64,000 nt of DNA. Origin: Eubacterium maltosivorans. Its GTDB lineage: Bacteria; Bacillota; Clostridia; Eubacteriales; Eubacteriaceae. The DNA lies in contig NZ_CP029487.1 in the NCBI RefSeq assembly GCF_002441855.2, positions 2,356,001 to 2,420,000 of the forward strand. The letters run 5' to 3'. Position 1 is the stretch's first letter, and each line of letters opens with the position of its first letter. The position numbers were made by a program, and so were the translations under genes. Below, piece after piece: positions 18,097 through 26,624 of the stretch. The notes beneath the pieces are model-generated. The model made no database searches, was not told the DNA's origin, and worked only from the letters and a program-made list of their open reading frames with translations.

Positions 18097-19353
18097 ATGA
18101 ATCAGACAATGTCCAAAGGTAAGCGCAATCTTATTCTGGTACTGCTGAGCTTCTTGGCCGGCATGGTGTTTTTTATTCCATATTTTCGTTTATCCTACTA
18201 TGATCAGATGATCCGTATTTTAGGGCTTACCAATACCCAGCTCGGTTTTATCGGCACATCTGTGGCTTTTATCAATTTTATTTGCTATATTCCCAGCGGT
18301 TATATGGCCGACAAGTTTAACTCCAAAACTCTGTTGGTTATCAGCGCTTTCGGCATGGCGGCCACGTCCCTTATCTACTCTCTGCTCCCTTCCTACACCA
18401 TCATTTTAATCATTCATGGGTTCTTTTCAATTTTCAGCATCCTGACTTTCTGGTCCCCCTATTTAAAATATTTAAGAATGCTGGGAAATGAGTCCGAACA
18501 GGGAAAAATCTTCGGCTTGAGCGAGGCCTTCAGAGGTGTTATCGCCACGGTTATCTCATTTTTATGCCTGTGGGTTCTTGGGATCTTCACCAATGAAACT
18601 CTCGGCTTTCAGGCTGTGATCTGGGTAAATGTCGCTCTCTTTATCCTCATTGCCGTTGCCCTTATTTTTATCCTGCCAAAGGATATCAAGGAAGCGTCCA
18701 ATCATTCAGCGGCTGCAAAGCTTCGCCTGATCGATGCGCTTAAATTAAAAGGTACCTGGCTGACAATTTTTGTTATCGCCTGCGGCATCACTATTTACAT
18801 TGCGTGCACAGGCTATCTGGGGACTTATACCACGCAAATCCTCAATCTGCCAGAGAATATCGCCAGCGCTATTTCAATTGTGCGCAACTATATTATTGTT
18901 TTTCTTTCTGGTGTCATTGGCGGTATCATTGCCGACAAGCTATCAACCAAAAGCAAAGCCGTAGCTATTTTCTTTGCCTGTTCAGCGGCCATCAGCCTGT
19001 TTCTGATTTTCAGCAGTCAAATTATCGCCCTGTCAATCATCTTGACACTGGTTCTGTCCCTTTGTTTTAACGCCATCAAATCAACCTATTGGTCTGTCAT
19101 GGGTGAAGCCGGAATTCCACTAGAGATGACGGGCATCTGCACGGGCGTTATTTCCTGTATTGGCTTTATCCCTGAAATTATCGTCAGCCCTGTCGCGGGG
19201 TCCTGGATCGATGCCGCTGCCGCTGCTGGCAACCTCCAAGCTGGTTTCAACAAGATTTTTATTTTAATTGCTGTCGCTGGCGTTCTCGGAATTCTTGCAA
19301 GCTTTTTGGTTGACAGAGAATGGAAAAGTGCTGGAAATAAATTTGAAAATTGA
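18097..19353 (+). CDS. MFS transporter 1
   Basis: A 418-residue protein with about 12 hydrophobic segments, the YMADKF loop between helices 2 and 3 matching the MFS motif GxxxDrxG, and ADKLSTKSK as its second-half copy. AGGAGG lies 9 bases before ATG. It is about three-quarters identical by eye to MFS transporter 2. Its linkage to mttB-like 2 suggests import of the methylated substrate or export of its demethylated product. Confidence 0.85.
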   Translation: MNQTMSKGKRNLILVLLSFLAGMVFFIPYFRLSYYDQMIRILGLTNTQLGFIGTSVAFINFICYIPSGYMADKFNSKTLLVISAFGMAATSLIYSLLPSYTIILIIHGFFSIFSILTFWSPYLKYLRMLGNESEQGKIFGLSEAFRGVIATVISFLCLWVLGIFTNETLGFQAVIWVNVALFILIAVALIFILPKDIKEASNHSAAAKLRLIDALKLKGTWLTIFVIACGITIYIACTGYLGTYTTQILNLPENIASAISIVRNYIIVFLSGVIGGIIADKLSTKSKAVAIFFACSAAISLFLIFSSQIIALSIILTLVLSLCFNAIKSTYWSVMGEAGIPLEMTGICTGVISCIGFIPEIIVSPVAGSWIDAAAAAGNLQAGFNKIFILIAVAGVLGILASFLVDREWKSAGNKFEN

Positions 19354-19393
19354 TACAATACCGGGCAGACAGCCGAAAATATAAACGCCGCAG

Positions 19394-19428
19394 CCCTTTG
19401 GCAGCCCTGCGTAAAGGCTCCCAAAGGG
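19394..19428. terminator. Convergent-gene terminator hairpin
   Basis: CCCTTTGG (19394-19401) pairs with CCAAAGGG (19421-19428); inner bases can add AGCC/GGCT. T runs are poor on both sides, so it may be a weak or structural terminator between MFS 1 and activator 3. Confidence 0.5.
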
Positions 19429-19447
19429 GTCTCACCAGACATACTTT

Positions 19448-20848
19448 TTAACCGTCCTTTTTCATTAAATCCATACAGTACTTTTTAACAAGCCGGTAGG
19501 CCTTATTTTGAGACAGCCCGAGCTCTCTCTGCACACTCGCGATGGTCTTTTCTTTTTTAAATACCTCCCGTATAAGCTGCCGCTCAAAGGAATCCATAAT
19601 CGAGTCATAATCATTGGAGGCGCTTTCATAGTAGCTGTCCTCCAAAAGCGAAATATCCTTCGGCAGCTTATCAGGATAGATCGTGTACCCTGGAGAAAGG
19701 ATATAACAACGGTCGATCACGTTTTTTAATTCCCGAACATTTCCCGGCCAGTCATACTGCAGCAGTAAAGGTAAAAATTCCGGCGCAAAAAACTTCTGTA
19801 TAGTATGGGTTTTATTGTTTAGCTTCAGAAAATGGAAAGCCAGGGGCACAATATCAGCCTTTCTCTTCCTTAGCGGCGGAATCGTTGATGAAATCGCATT
19901 GATCCTCCAGTATAAGTCCTCCCTGAACTTCTTTTTGGAAATACGTTTTTTCAAATTTTGGTTTGTCGCCGTAATAATCCGCACATTGGCCTCCATGTAT
20001 GTTTCTGAACCAATGGGAAGAAACTTTCCAGTCTCAATAACATACAGTATTTTCGCCTGAAGCGACAGCGGAAGATCACCAATTTCATCCAGAAACAATG
20101 TTCCTCCATCAGCCAGCTGGATCAACCCTTTCTTTCCCTTGCTGGAAGCGCCTGTAAAAGAATGGGGTGCGTAGCCAAACAGCTCAGACTCCAACAGATT
20201 TTCCGGAATGGCCGCACAGTTAATATCCATAAAGGGCTTATCCTTCCGGTCACTGGAATCATGAATATATTTTGCGGCGAGCGATTTTCCAACGCCGGAT
20301 TCCCCTAATAACAATATCGGTGTTTTCGACTTAGCCGCACGCCTCAGAAGCACGAGCTCTTTCAGGTAATTCCGGCTTTCGCTTACAATGTTTTTGAAAG
20401 GACTGATGCTGTCTTTAGCTTTGACAAACCTCATCTGATTTTCTTCATAGGTTTTGTCAAAATCTGTAATATTCTCCTGTAAAACGCCAACCATTAACTC
20501 CAGTTCATTATTTTCATCCATGACCGGTGTCGCAATGGTTGTCAATATTTCCTGCGAGTTAAAATGCATTTGGCGATAAAAAAGCGTTCTCTGCTTTTCC
20601 AGCATTTCTTTATATACAGGCGGGCTTACTATGCCCTGCCATATTCCCCAATTTGGAAGATCAATGAGCTCCTCCGGCGTTTTCCCATAATGCCGCGTCA
20701 CCGCCGGATTGGCGTAAATGGTATTTCCATCCTTATCATTCACATAGATACCTGTAAAAATATTTTCCAATATTTTTATGTAAGTTTCTTTTGGCAATGA
20801 CGCTAAATATTTCTGGTATTTCTCACTGTGTTTTTGTGTGTTTTCCAT
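19448..20848 (-). CDS. Sigma54-dependent activator 3 (PAS-AAA+-HTH) with HSFTGA loop
   Basis: About 466 residues from ATG 20848, chosen because GGGGGAGAG sits just before it; the frame extends to ATG 20869 without a ribosome site. Domains are the same as in activator 2, with very similar sequence throughout: PAS-like region at 25-130, Walker A GESGVGKS (183-190), contact loop HSFTGA (229-234), C-terminal HTH with the SQNKAYRLVKKYC end. It is divergent from the MFS 2/BCCT 2/mttB-like 3 operon, whose sigma54 promoter it likely activates. The close similarity to activator 2 suggests cross-talk or recent duplication. Confidence 0.87.
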   Translation of the reverse strand: MENTQKHSEKYQKYLASLPKETYIKILENIFTGIYVNDKDGNTIYANPAVTRHYGKTPEELIDLPNWGIWQGIVSPPVYKEMLEKQRTLFYRQMHFNSQEILTTIATPVMDENNELELMVGVLQENITDFDKTYEENQMRFVKAKDSISPFKNIVSESRNYLKELVLLRRAAKSKTPILLLGESGVGKSLAAKYIHDSSDRKDKPFMDINCAAIPENLLESELFGYAPHSFTGASSKGKKGLIQLADGGTLFLDEIGDLPLSLQAKILYVIETGKFLPIGSETYMEANVRIITATNQNLKKRISKKKFREDLYWRINAISSTIPPLRKRKADIVPLAFHFLKLNNKTHTIQKFFAPEFLPLLLQYDWPGNVRELKNVIDRCYILSPGYTIYPDKLPKDISLLEDSYYESASNDYDSIMDSFERQLIREVFKKEKTIASVQRELGLSQNKAYRLVKKYCMDLMKKDG

Positions 20849-20983
20849 GGTCTCTCCCCCTTTATTCATTATTATATATATTCAGATGGAAAACACCAGG
20901 GATTTTTAGGTAATATTAAATATTTTTAGATGATTATTTTAGTCTATTTATTGAAACAGCCTGTTTTTCCCGCTTTTATAATT

Positions 20984-20998
20984 TGGCATGGTTTTTGC
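20984..20998 (+). promoter_or_regulatory. Sigma54 promoter of MFS 2/BCCT 2/mttB-like 3 operon
   Basis: TGGCAT-GGTTT-TTGC with GG 20985-20986 and GC 20997-20998. A TTCAGATGG block at 20881-20889 is shared with the region before mttB-like 2 (16356-16364) and might be an activator site. Confidence 0.88.
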
Positions 20999-21118
20999 GT
21001 TAAAAAAGTACATGCGCATTTAAACAAACAGATTATCGATAATCCGGCAAACACTTAATTTGGGGAAATTGTATTTTTAAAAGTCTCATTTTCTTCAAAA
21101 TCTGGAAAGGATCAAAAA

Positions 21119-22369
21119 ATGGAACAACAATTAACACGGAGAAAAAGAAATATTATTCTGATTCTCTTAAGCTTTCTGGCTGGAATGGTTTATTTCATTC
21201 CTTATTTCCAATTAACCTACTATGACCAGATGATCCGAATTTTAGGCCTTACCAATACACAACTCGGATTCATCGGGACGGCCGTTGCTCTTGTCAATTT
21301 TATTTGCTATATTCCCAGCGGGTATATGGCTGATAAGTTTGATGCAAAGCTGCTCCTGATTTTAAGTGCTGTAGGAATGGCTGTCACTTCTCTTGTCTAT
21401 TCTTTACTGCCTTCCTACACAATCGTTTTAATCATCCACGGCTTTTTTGCGATATTCAGCATTTTAACCTTTTGGTCCCCTTATCTCAAATACTTGAGAA
21501 TGCTTGGCGATGAGAGCGAGCAAGGAAAAATTTTTGGGATGAGCGAGGCCTTCCGAGGCGTTATGGCTACTGCAATTTCATTCTTATGCCTTTGGATTTT
21601 AGGGTCGATTGGTAATGAAGCTCTTGGTTTCAGAACTATTATATGGGTTAACGTCGCTTTCTTTATTATCATTGCCGTTGCACTGGCCATTGTACTGCCA
21701 AAAGACATAAAGGAGCATGACCAGACCGCAGACTGCGAAAAAAGCTACCGCATGATCGACGCGTTAAAGCTTAAAGGGACCTGGCTGACCATCTTTGTTA
21801 TCGCCTGTGGTATTACGGTTTATATGTGCTGCACTGGCTATTTAGGCACCTACACAACACAAATTCTCAAGCTTCCCGAAAGCATTGCAAGTACCATTTC
21901 TATTTTTAGAAATTACATTATTGTTTTCCTTTCAGGAATTATCGGTGGTGTCATCGCGGATAAAATGTCAACCAAAAGCAAGGCTGTCTCAGTCTTCTTT
22001 GCTCTTACCTGCATCCTTGGTCTTTCGCTCATTTTCAGCAGCAAAGTGGCAGCTTTATCCATCGCACTTACACTGTTTCTTTCGCTTTGCTTTAACGCTA
22101 TCAAATCAACCTACTGGTCTGTTATGGGTGAAGCTGGCATTCCCATCGAAATGACCGGAATGTGTACCGGTGTTATTTCCTGCATTGGTTTTATTCCTCA
22201 GATTCTCGTCAGTCCCATTGCAGGTTCCTGGATTGATGCCGCGACAGCCGCTGGAAACATTAACGCGGGTTTTAACAAAATATTTATCTTACTGGGAGCA
22301 GCCAGCGCTCTCGGCATTGTCGCCTGTCTGCTGATTCATAAAGAATACACCAAAAAACAAACAGACTAA
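21119..22369 (+). CDS. MFS transporter 2
   Basis: A 416-residue, about 12-helix transporter, paralogue of MFS 1, with the same YMADKF and DKMSTKSK loops. An AAAGGA ribosome site precedes ATG 21119. It is the first gene of a three-gene operon (MFS, BCCT, mttB-like 3) reading from a sigma54 promoter. Having an MFS and a BCCT carrier in one operon suggests one handles the quaternary amine and the other the demethylated product or a different intermediate. Confidence 0.85.
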   Translation: MEQQLTRRKRNIILILLSFLAGMVYFIPYFQLTYYDQMIRILGLTNTQLGFIGTAVALVNFICYIPSGYMADKFDAKLLLILSAVGMAVTSLVYSLLPSYTIVLIIHGFFAIFSILTFWSPYLKYLRMLGDESEQGKIFGMSEAFRGVMATAISFLCLWILGSIGNEALGFRTIIWVNVAFFIIIAVALAIVLPKDIKEHDQTADCEKSYRMIDALKLKGTWLTIFVIACGITVYMCCTGYLGTYTTQILKLPESIASTISIFRNYIIVFLSGIIGGVIADKMSTKSKAVSVFFALTCILGLSLIFSSKVAALSIALTLFLSLCFNAIKSTYWSVMGEAGIPIEMTGMCTGVISCIGFIPQILVSPIAGSWIDAATAAGNINAGFNKIFILLGAASALGIVACLLIHKEYTKKQTD

Positions 22370-22399
22370 CAGCTTATCTTCATTGTGAAAGGAGCTTAA

Positions 22400-23911
22400 A
22401 TGAAAGAATTATTTCAAAAAATGGACAAGCCTGTATTTATATCCGCTTTTCTGGTCTGCGGACTCTTAGTCCTCAGTTTCTTTATCGCCCCTGTCCAAAT
22501 GAACCAGATTTCTGAAAGAATATTTAATTTTCTTATGCAGAACTTCAAATGGTGCTTTGTTTTAGCCGCTGACATCATTATTGTTTTCTGTTTATTTATT
22601 GCTTTCAGTAAATATGGACGTATCCGCTTAGGCAAAGATACGGATAGACCTGAATTTAGTAATTTAAGCTGGTTTGCAATGATGTTCAGCGCCGGGATGG
22701 GCGTTGGCCTTATCTTCTTCGGCGTTACTGAGCCCATGTCTCATTTTATGGATCCACTGACCACACAAGCCTGGACAGGAGCCGCGGCCACTGAAAGTAT
22801 GTATATTACTTTTTTTCATTGGGGCATTCATCCCTGGGCAATTTATGCTTCTGTGGCACTGCCCTTCGCTTATTTTCATTACCGCAAGAAAACAAGCCCT
22901 CTGGTCAGTTCCTGTGTTGCGCCTCTGTTTCCAGGCAGAAAACACCGTCTGCTGAATATCTCCCTCGATACCCTCACCATTATCATCACGCTTTTAGGCA
23001 TTTCAATTTCCTTTGGAATGGGAGCGCTTCAAATCAGCTCCGGCTTAAACATTGTGTTCGGAATTCCAAACACAATGCTCACAACCATTTGTGTCATTAT
23101 TGCAGGGACAATCGCGTTTACCCTTTCGTCAATGCTCGGTATAGAAAAGGGCATGAAACGCATCAGTGACTTTAACATGCAGCTCGCAATAGCCTTTATT
23201 ATTTTTGTCTTTATTTTCGGACCAACTATCTATTGCGTAAATACACTTATTGAAGGAATTGGCGGTTATTTATCTCATTTTATTACTCTCTCCTTTTTTA
23301 CCGATGCACAACAAACCATAGAAACAGTTAAAGGGTACAACTGGATGAGTAACTGGACGATCTTTTACTGGGCAATGTGGATTCTCTGGTCCCCTTTTGT
23401 TGGAATTTTTATTGCAAAAATATCCAAAGGACGCACCATCCGTGAGTTTATTACAGTTGTCTTACTAATCCCTACGCTGTTTAGCTGCATTTGGTTTTCT
23501 GTTATTGGGGGTAGCGCTTTAAAAATGAGCCAAAACGGCAACGGCATAATCGTCGAAGCGGTTCTCAAGGACAGTACCGGCGGTATCTTTGCACTGCTTC
23601 AAAATTTACCAGTACCGCTGGTGTCCTGCGTATTGATTATGATCAGCCTGGCTATTTTCTTTATTACCTCCGCAGATGCATCTACTCAGGTGCTTGTTAC
23701 CATGAGCTGCAAAGGCGAAGAAATCAGCAGTCATTTTTTCAGAGTTTTATGGAGTATTTTGATCGGTGCTTTAGCCTGCATGCTTATTTTTTCAGGCGGT
23801 ATCAATGCAATGCAGCAGGTCTCTGTTTTCTTCACCTTACCCTATATTATTGTCATACTGCTCTTATTACTCAGCTTCTTTCTGAGTTTAAAAAAAGAAA
23901 ACAAAATTTAA
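22400..23911 (+). CDS. BCCT-family betaine/carnitine/choline transporter 2
   Basis: A 503-residue transporter with canonical BCCT features: glycine helix SAGMGVGLIFFGVTEP, the FHWGIHPWAIYA helix, the Trp-rich substrate helix WTIFYWAMWILWSPF and the ISKGRTIREF signature. About 12 membrane segments. It lies 30 bases after MFS 2 with AAAGGAG before the ATG. The intact glycine and tryptophan motifs predict Na+-coupled uptake of a trimethylammonium compound, in contrast with BCCT 1. Confidence 0.92.
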   Translation: MKELFQKMDKPVFISAFLVCGLLVLSFFIAPVQMNQISERIFNFLMQNFKWCFVLAADIIIVFCLFIAFSKYGRIRLGKDTDRPEFSNLSWFAMMFSAGMGVGLIFFGVTEPMSHFMDPLTTQAWTGAAATESMYITFFHWGIHPWAIYASVALPFAYFHYRKKTSPLVSSCVAPLFPGRKHRLLNISLDTLTIIITLLGISISFGMGALQISSGLNIVFGIPNTMLTTICVIIAGTIAFTLSSMLGIEKGMKRISDFNMQLAIAFIIFVFIFGPTIYCVNTLIEGIGGYLSHFITLSFFTDAQQTIETVKGYNWMSNWTIFYWAMWILWSPFVGIFIAKISKGRTIREFITVVLLIPTLFSCIWFSVIGGSALKMSQNGNGIIVEAVLKDSTGGIFALLQNLPVPLVSCVLIMISLAIFFITSADASTQVLVTMSCKGEEISSHFFRVLWSILIGALACMLIFSGGINAMQQVSVFFTLPYIIVILLLLLSFFLSLKKENKI

Positions 23912-23934
23912 AATTAATTTAAAGGAGTCTCATT

Positions 23935-25374
23935 ATGAAAAACTATGAAAATTATATCAGCAAATCAGAAATTGAAAAAATTCACGAGTATACGCTTCGT
24001 ATTCTATCGGAAATAGGCATTAAATTTGAACACGAAGGCGCCCTGACACTTTTTAAAAAACACGGCGCAAGGGTCGAAAACGAAACCGTATTTATCCCCG
24101 AGTCCCTTCTTAACGAGGTTTTGAAATATGCAAAAAAACAGTTTACCATCAAATCTTGCAAAGGCAATCTTGAAATTGGGAGCGGCCAGCAGTACGGTGT
24201 TCCCATTTTAGGGAATGTATACAGACATCATAACCACGGTGGCATTAAAAAAATGACAAATCAGGATGTCATCGACCAATTCAAGCTTTCAGACACCAGC
24301 GATATTACAAAGGTATCTACTATGAATTACTTTCTAAGCTATGATGATTCTTATTCTGAGAACCAGAAAGTATTTGGTAATGTCGCGATGGTTTTAAAAT
24401 ACAGTCAAAAACCTATGCTGATGTCTGCCCCAAACACATTTATCATCGACAGCAAGGAAAAAGGCTCGGAAGCTTACCGAAAAAGCCTTGAACTTGTTAA
24501 CCGTTTTGAGGGAACAGAAGGCACCCATAGCGCTTATGTCGTAAACACATTATCGCCTCTGACCCTGGATCACGACCCCATCGAACGTATTTTTATTTTA
24601 GCCGAAACACAACAGGCAATGATCATTACCCCATGCGCAATGCCGCTGATGACAGCGCCTCCTTCATTGGCGTCAATGATTGCAATGACAAACGCTGAAA
24701 TTCTGGCTGGTTACACCCTCGCCAAACTGGTCAACCCAGATGCCAATATTGTCTATGGAAACACCTCTGCGGCAACCGATATGCGTACCATACAATTAGC
24801 GATCGGCTCTCCCGAGTGCTCACTGGTTATCTATGCCGTAGCCGGACTGGCAGACCTATACGGCCTGCCCTTTAGAACCGGCGGTTCCCTGAGTGACGCG
24901 AAGGAGCTGGATGTACAGGCTGGCGCGGAATCAATGATGAATATTTTAACAACACGTAATGCCGGTGCCGATATCGTCTTCCACACCTGCGGTTGCATGG
25001 GCTCCTTTAATGTATCTGATTTCGAAAAATTTTTAGTCGATGAAGAAATACATCATATGGCCTGCCGGATGACTGAGGGGATTAACTGCAATGATGAAAA
25101 CTTCTGCTTTGACCTTTTGAAAAAAACAGGTCCCCGCGGCGTTTTCTTAAAAGGACGCACGCCAAAAATGTACCGGGAAGAAGTTTATCTGCCAAAATAT
25201 TTTAATAAGGACGACCCAAACCAATGGCAAAACAAAGGCAGCATCTCTGTAAATGACCGGGTCGAAGACGAAGTTAAAAAAAGACTGGAAAGCTTTGTTC
25301 CTGCGGACATAACAAAAGAACAGGCCGAAATTCTTAATCCTTATATTCACGAAAAATATCGAGATATGTTATAA
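23935..25374 (+). CDS. MttB-superfamily methyltransferase 3 (non-pyrrolysine)
   Basis: A 479-residue MttB-superfamily protein, closest to mttB-like 2 in this window. It shares the MTAPPSLASMIAMTNAE, ATDMRTIQLAIGSPE and ELDVQAGAESMMN segments. No in-frame amber codon. AAAGGAG lies before ATG 23935, 23 bases after BCCT 2. As the last gene of a sigma54-driven operon with two transporters it is the catabolic enzyme for the imported amine. Proline betaine, carnitine, gamma-butyrobetaine and similar compounds are candidates by family; the sequence does not say which. Confidence 0.9.
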   Translation: MKNYENYISKSEIEKIHEYTLRILSEIGIKFEHEGALTLFKKHGARVENETVFIPESLLNEVLKYAKKQFTIKSCKGNLEIGSGQQYGVPILGNVYRHHNHGGIKKMTNQDVIDQFKLSDTSDITKVSTMNYFLSYDDSYSENQKVFGNVAMVLKYSQKPMLMSAPNTFIIDSKEKGSEAYRKSLELVNRFEGTEGTHSAYVVNTLSPLTLDHDPIERIFILAETQQAMIITPCAMPLMTAPPSLASMIAMTNAEILAGYTLAKLVNPDANIVYGNTSAATDMRTIQLAIGSPECSLVIYAVAGLADLYGLPFRTGGSLSDAKELDVQAGAESMMNILTTRNAGADIVFHTCGCMGSFNVSDFEKFLVDEEIHHMACRMTEGINCNDENFCFDLLKKTGPRGVFLKGRTPKMYREEVYLPKYFNKDDPNQWQNKGSISVNDRVEDEVKKRLESFVPADITKEQAEILNPYIHEKYRDML

Positions 25375-25386
25375 TTAAAACAGACA

Positions 25387-25427
25387 AAAAGAGGCGGCAG
25401 CCCTGTGAAGGGGCGGCTGCCTCTTTT
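25387..25427. terminator. Bidirectional terminator
   Basis: AAAAGAGGC at 25387 pairs with GCCTCTTTT ending 25427, with an inner GC-rich stem containing one mismatch; it lies between convergent mttB-like 3 and the dehydrogenase. Confidence 0.88.
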
Positions 25428-25440
25428 GCATACGCGTCAT

Positions 25441-26472
25441 CTAAAATGTAATAATTCCTTTTTTCATTATCTTGCGGTCCAGCAGCTTTTCATAGGCTGC
25501 GATGCTGTCGTCAAACTTAAAGTAATCCGAAATAAAATCTTTAATTTCCAGCTGCCCAGAGCGCATCCATTCCAGAACCTGCTCATGGGCTTTTCCTTCT
25601 TCGCTTTTTCTTGGCATCTGTTGGTAAATAACACGCCAGTTGTAATCGGCCTGGCTGAAATCAATGGTAATTTCTTCCTTTTCAGGCACGCCGTAACACA
25701 GCACTGCCCCACGGTCCTTGATCAACCCCATGCCCTGGTTTACAATGGCCGGTGAGCCGGCAGCGTCCAGTACAAAATCTACGCCTTCCGGGAAAATCTT
25801 CCGCACTTCCTCCCGCACATCCTGATCCCTGCTGTTGATCAGATATGTGGCGCCATGCGCTTTGGCCTGCTCCAGCTTTTCCGGCACAATATCGCAGGCA
25901 ATCAGGTTTTTAACCCCCAGCAGACTCATAAACTTCATATAGGTCAGCCCAACCGGACCGCAGCCAAAGACCACAACAGAATCGGTGGGCTGGATACCGA
26001 AGTAACGGATGGAGGATAAAACCTCGCGGAAGGTAATGATCATGACCGCGTCTACCGGGTCCAAGTCGTCATCAAGCACTGTCTGGGCAAAGGCGCATTC
26101 CGGCGCTTCTCCTTCAGGATAAGCCAGCGGGTCGCATACTACAGCGTACTCACTCAGCGCACCCCAGCCCGAGCCCAGTCCGGGCAGGTTTTCCGGGTCT
26201 GGATCAACAAAGGGAAGCAGCACCTTATCGCCAGGTTTTAACCCCTTTACCTCTGCGCCGACTTCAACGACCTCGCCCACGCCTTCATGGCCCAGCATAA
26301 TGGGGTATACCGATTCCGGAAAGCCTTTAAAGGTGCGGTGAAGCAGCTTTACATCTGTACCGCACATACCACAGGCAATTGTTTTAACCAATGCCTGATG
26401 CGCATCATATTTTGGCTTATTTACCTCTTCAAGTGACATGCTTCCGTCTTTTCCAACAACGAATGTTCTCAT
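25441..26472 (-). CDS. Zinc-dependent alcohol dehydrogenase (MDR family)
   Basis: A medium-chain dehydrogenase of 343 residues from ATG 26472, chosen because AGGAGGAG lies just upstream; the longer frame to 26544 has no ribosome site. Catalytic zinc ligands are suggested by CGMCGTD near residue 35 and GHEGVGE near 60. The nucleotide-binding motif GCGPVG lies near residue 178, followed by Asp in ACDI, which suggests NAD+. The four-cysteine structural zinc lobe is missing. It is monocistronic, close to the amine region, and could oxidise a carbon-chain product of demethylation, but that is only positional. Confidence 0.82.
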   Translation of the reverse strand: MRTFVVGKDGSMSLEEVNKPKYDAHQALVKTIACGMCGTDVKLLHRTFKGFPESVYPIMLGHEGVGEVVEVGAEVKGLKPGDKVLLPFVDPDPENLPGLGSGWGALSEYAVVCDPLAYPEGEAPECAFAQTVLDDDLDPVDAVMIITFREVLSSIRYFGIQPTDSVVVFGCGPVGLTYMKFMSLLGVKNLIACDIVPEKLEQAKAHGATYLINSRDQDVREEVRKIFPEGVDFVLDAAGSPAIVNQGMGLIKDRGAVLCYGVPEKEEITIDFSQADYNWRVIYQQMPRKSEEGKAHEQVLEWMRSGQLEIKDFISDYFKFDDSIAAYEKLLDRKIMKKGIITF

Positions 26473-26550
26473 TATTAACTCCTCCTCTGGATCATGCCTG
26501 CGCCCTATTGTATTTCCCCTAATGAAAACAACACGCAGATTCATGTTTTA

Positions 26551-26562
26551 ATGTAATTACAT
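26551..26562. promoter_or_regulatory. 12-bp palindrome upstream of the dehydrogenase
   Basis: ATGTAATTACAT is a perfect palindrome about 80 bases upstream of the dehydrogenase start, in AT-rich sequence. An operator is plausible; the binding protein is unknown. Confidence 0.4.
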
Positions 26563-26624
26563 AATAACGTAAGTTCTTTAATAGGTATATTAGCATAGTC
26601 TCAGAAGAAAAGCAATACAATTTT

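Noticed and set aside
11503-25374. Pyrrolysine in the MttB paralogues
   Set aside because: All three frames are unbroken and contain no in-frame amber codon.
26473-26544. Longer start of the alcohol dehydrogenase
   Set aside because: No ribosome site at 26544, while AGGAGGAG lies before ATG 26472; MDR homologues start near there.
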